A stretch of DNA of 7,394 nucleotides from an uncultured Oscillibacter sp. (lineage in GTDB: Bacteria > Bacillota > Clostridia > Oscillospirales > Oscillospiraceae). The translations under genes and the position numbers were made by a program. The first letter of the stretch is position 1. Every line of letters begins with the position of its first letter. The notes beneath the pieces were generated by a model that was given only the letters and a program-made list of their open reading frames with translations, was not told the DNA's origin and searched no databases. Where the stretch lies: assembly GCA_910586735.1 (NCBI GenBank), contig CAJUJW010000096.1:1-7394 (forward strand). Direction: 5' to 3'. Positions 5,960-7,394 of this stretch are shown here, in pieces.

Positions 5960-5975
5960 TGTTTCACGTGAAACG
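5960..5975. promoter_or_regulatory. parS: parS-like site 4 (15 of 16 bases)
   Basis: TGTTTCACGTGAAACG differs from the consensus only at the last base. The core GTTTCACGTGAAAC is intact and palindromic, and outer-base changes are usually tolerated by ParB. It lies in the gap between the PBP and GH13 genes, 4 bp from the start of an inverted-repeat element. Confidence 0.88.
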
Positions 5976-5978
5976 TCC

Positions 5979-6065
5979 TGTAGGGGCGGCCCCCCTGGGC
6001 CGCCCGTTCATCAAGAGACCCGGCAGTATTTGGGGAGCGGGCCGCCGAGAGCGGCGGCCCCTACA
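5979..6065. repeat. 87-bp inverted-repeat element with two internal hairpins (REP/MITE-like)
   Basis: The element is bounded by 9-bp terminal inverted repeats, TGTAGGGGC (5979-5987) and GCCCCTACA (6057-6065). Inside are two strong stems: GGGCGGCCC with GGGCCGCCC (5984-5992 and 5997-6005, 4-nt loop), and GGGCCGCC with GGCGGCCC (6039-6046 and 6053-6060, 6-nt loop). There is no coding potential. The ends resemble the TGTAGGGGCG-type intergenic repeats that I recall being dispersed in Oscillospiraceae genomes. Whether it is a mobile MITE, a REP-type element or a processed RNA cannot be told from one copy. Confidence 0.55.
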
Positions 6066-6095
6066 TGGCGTCCTATTGGAAAGAGGAACCGCAGA

Positions 6096-6112
6096 GGCGG
6101 CTGCCAGCCGCC
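6096..6112. repeat. Hairpin GGCGGCTGCCAGCCGCC
   Basis: This is a near-perfect 17-bp inverted repeat with 8-bp arms around a single central base; as RNA it would give a 6-bp stem with a 5-nt loop. It shares the GGCGG...CCGCCCG pattern with the first hairpin of the nearby 87-bp element and may be a related repeat unit or remnant. No T-run follows, so it is not a standard terminator. Confidence 0.45.
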
Positions 6113-6192
6113 CGTGCTCCGAGAAAACCAGATTTCCAAGAGAGACGGGCGGATGATATGCGCCGCGCGGTATTTTAAAAAGACATACCCGG

Positions 6193-7394
6193 TCACGGCA
6201 GCAGCTGATTCTCCCCGGTAATGGTGGAGCTGTCCTCATCGGGGGTAAAATAGGCGTTGAGGATATTCACCGCCGTGGAGGCCAGGGCCGCGCCGGCGTC
6301 CGCCCGCTCGATGGCGATGGCCACGGCGATCTCCGGCTCGTCGTAGGGGGCGAAGCAGACGAAGACGCCGTGGTTCTTCTTGTCCGACGTGACCTGGGAG
6401 GTGCCGGTCTTGGCCCCGGCGGAGACCACGCAACGGCTGAAATAGGGGGACAGGGTGCCCTCCACCAGCCCCTTCATGCCCAGCTTGACCGCGTTCAGGT
6501 TTTCGTCGCTGATGTCGATTTCGTTCAGGGGCTCCGTGTTTCCCACGGCGATGACCTCAGAGTTGTCATAGGCCTTGGCGGCTTTTAAAAGGTGGGCCTG
6601 GCAGTGCTTCCCGCCGGAGACCAGGGTGGCGATGTAGTTGGCCAGCTGGAGGGGGGAGTAGAGCTGCGTGCCCTGGCCGTAGGCCGCCCAGGGGGCCTGG
6701 TCCTGGCCCTGGGGGTTCTCCGGCAGGAGCCCGGCAGTTTCGGGGATCTCAATGCCCGTCTTTTCCCCCAGGCCGAATTTGACCAGGTACTCCCGCAGAC
6801 CGTCCATCTGCATGCGGTAGCCCAGCTCGCAGAAGAAGTAGTTGCAGGAGTTGGTGATGGCTCCGGTGACGTTCAGCTTCCCGTGGCCCGAGTGCTTCCA
6901 GCACCAGCTGTAGCTGTTGGGGTCGGTGGGGTAAACCCATTTGCCCGTGTCGTTGATTCTCTCATTCAAGGCCAGGTCCCCCCTGAGCAGCGCCGCCATG
7001 GCGGTGAAGGGCTTCAGGGTGGAGCCGGGGGGATAGCGGCCCACGGTGGCCCGGTTGTACAGGGGGGCCTGGGGGTCGTTGCTGACGGTGCTGTAGTTCT
7101 CCGGCTTGCGGAAGGTGGCCAGGTCGTAAGAGGGGTAGGAAGCCAGGGCCAGGACCTCGCCGGTGCCCACCTGGATCACCGCCGCCCCGGCGCCCCGCTC
7201 CTTGTCGCCATCGGCGTTGAGACGGGTGACGGTCTCCGCCAGGCAGTCCTCCACCTGGGACTGAAAGTCCAGGTCGATGGTCAGCTCCACGGTGTTGCCG
7301 GGCTCGGGTTCCGTGGAGTAGAATTCCCCGGTGACCTTACCCTCGTTGTTGGTGGCCACCACCCGGCGGCCGTCCTTGCCCTTGAGATAGTCCT
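6193..7394 (-). CDS. mrdA: Class B penicillin-binding protein, MrdA/PBP2 type, C-terminal 399 residues (cut by window edge)
   Basis: This is a D,D-transpeptidase that cross-links peptidoglycan outside the membrane. PBP2-type enzymes work with the SEDS glycosyltransferase RodA in the elongation machinery. The visible part starts in frame at the right edge with DYLKGKDGRRVVATNNEG, typical of the end of the pedestal domain, and runs to the stop at 6193-6195. Counting from the first visible codon, the catalytic motifs are SxxK as GSTLKP (Ser124, Lys127; Ser codon at 7021-7023), SxN as SCN (182-184) and KTGTS (328-332; Lys codon at 6409-6411), in normal order and spacing. The pattern SGHGKLNVTGAITNSCNYFF is characteristic of clostridial PBP2/MrdA-like proteins. 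There is no PASTA domain after the transpeptidase, unlike many PBP2x/SpoVD-type enzymes. A GTG at 7360-7362 is internal and not a real start. The mrdA symbol is by similarity; SpoVD- or PbpA-like naming is possible. Confidence 0.9.
   Translation of the reverse strand, partial: DYLKGKDGRRVVATNNEGKVTGEFYSTEPEPGNTVELTIDLDFQSQVEDCLAETVTRLNADGDKERGAGAAVIQVGTGEVLALASYPSYDLATFRKPENYSTVSNDPQAPLYNRATVGRYPPGSTLKPFTAMAALLRGDLALNERINDTGKWVYPTDPNSYSWCWKHSGHGKLNVTGAITNSCNYFFCELGYRMQMDGLREYLVKFGLGEKTGIEIPETAGLLPENPQGQDQAPWAAYGQGTQLYSPLQLANYIATLVSGGKHCQAHLLKAAKAYDNSEVIAVGNTEPLNEIDISDENLNAVKLGMKGLVEGTLSPYFSRCVVSAGAKTGTSQVTSDKKNHGVFVCFAPYDEPEIAVAIAIERADAGAALASTAVNILNAYFTPDEDSSTITGENQLLP

Larger units (their letters stand above)
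5837..6192. other. Intergenic region between the PBP and GH13 genes
   Basis: This 356-nt stretch has no convincing gene. It holds, in coordinate order, the GH13 ribosome binding site, an AT-rich patch (about 5881-5903), an 8-bp stem-loop, the fourth parS-like site, the 87-bp inverted-repeat element, and a further hairpin at 6096-6112. The AT-rich patch is the most likely place for a GH13 promoter, but I find no convincing -35/-10 pair. No canonical terminator (GC stem plus T-run) follows the PBP gene. Confidence 0.6.

Noticed and set aside
6176..6192. Possible terminator after the PBP gene (run of T next to GGTAT/ATACC)
   Set aside because: The stem is only 5 bp and the T-run lies in the loop rather than after the stem.
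5964..6239. Small open frames on both strands in the PBP-GH13 gap
   Set aside because: They are Arg/Gly/Pro-rich, run through hairpins and the parS-like site, lack good ribosome binding sites and overlap the end of the PBP gene.

Overview
The window looks like an origin-proximal chromosomal segment of a high-GC member of the Clostridia. Gut Oscillospiraceae of the Flavonifractor / Pseudoflavonifractor / Lawsonibacter kind are the best guess. This rests on three things: the GC-rich coding sequence with AT-rich gene starts and AAGGAG-type ribosome binding sites; a Firmicutes-type chromosomal ParA/ParB pair with exact Bacillus-type parS sites; and serS next to parAB, an arrangement I recall from clostridial origin regions. 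The taxon is inferred, not proven.

Every supportable gene is on the minus strand, so transcription runs from high to low coordinates. In that order they are: the C-terminal 399 residues of a class B penicillin-binding protein of the MrdA/PBP2 type (cut by the right edge); a 356-nt gap with a parS-like site, hairpins and a small inverted-repeat element; a cytoplasmic GH13 alpha-glucan hydrolase; a 223-nt gap with two exact parS sites, tandem promoters and a leader hairpin; parA; parB; a single-pass membrane coiled-coil protein; two tandem paralogous single-pass membrane proteins; a 55-nt gap with a third exact parS; and the first 150 codons of serS (cut by the left edge).

The centre of interest is the parABS locus. 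ParB is a CTP-dependent DNA clamp that loads at parS and spreads, and ParA is the partner ATPase that moves or organises the origin. Four parS sites (three exact, one with a terminal mismatch) lie within 5.5 kb on both sides of parAB. The parB stop overlaps the next start by ATGA, and the same four-base overlap joins the following two gene pairs. Three unrecognised membrane-anchored proteins are therefore probably translationally coupled to ParB. A membrane partner for origin segregation, or a link between segregation and the envelope, is an attractive but untested reading. The two gaps also carry an unusually well-formed pair of overlapping promoters for parA and a dispersed-repeat-like element beside one parS.
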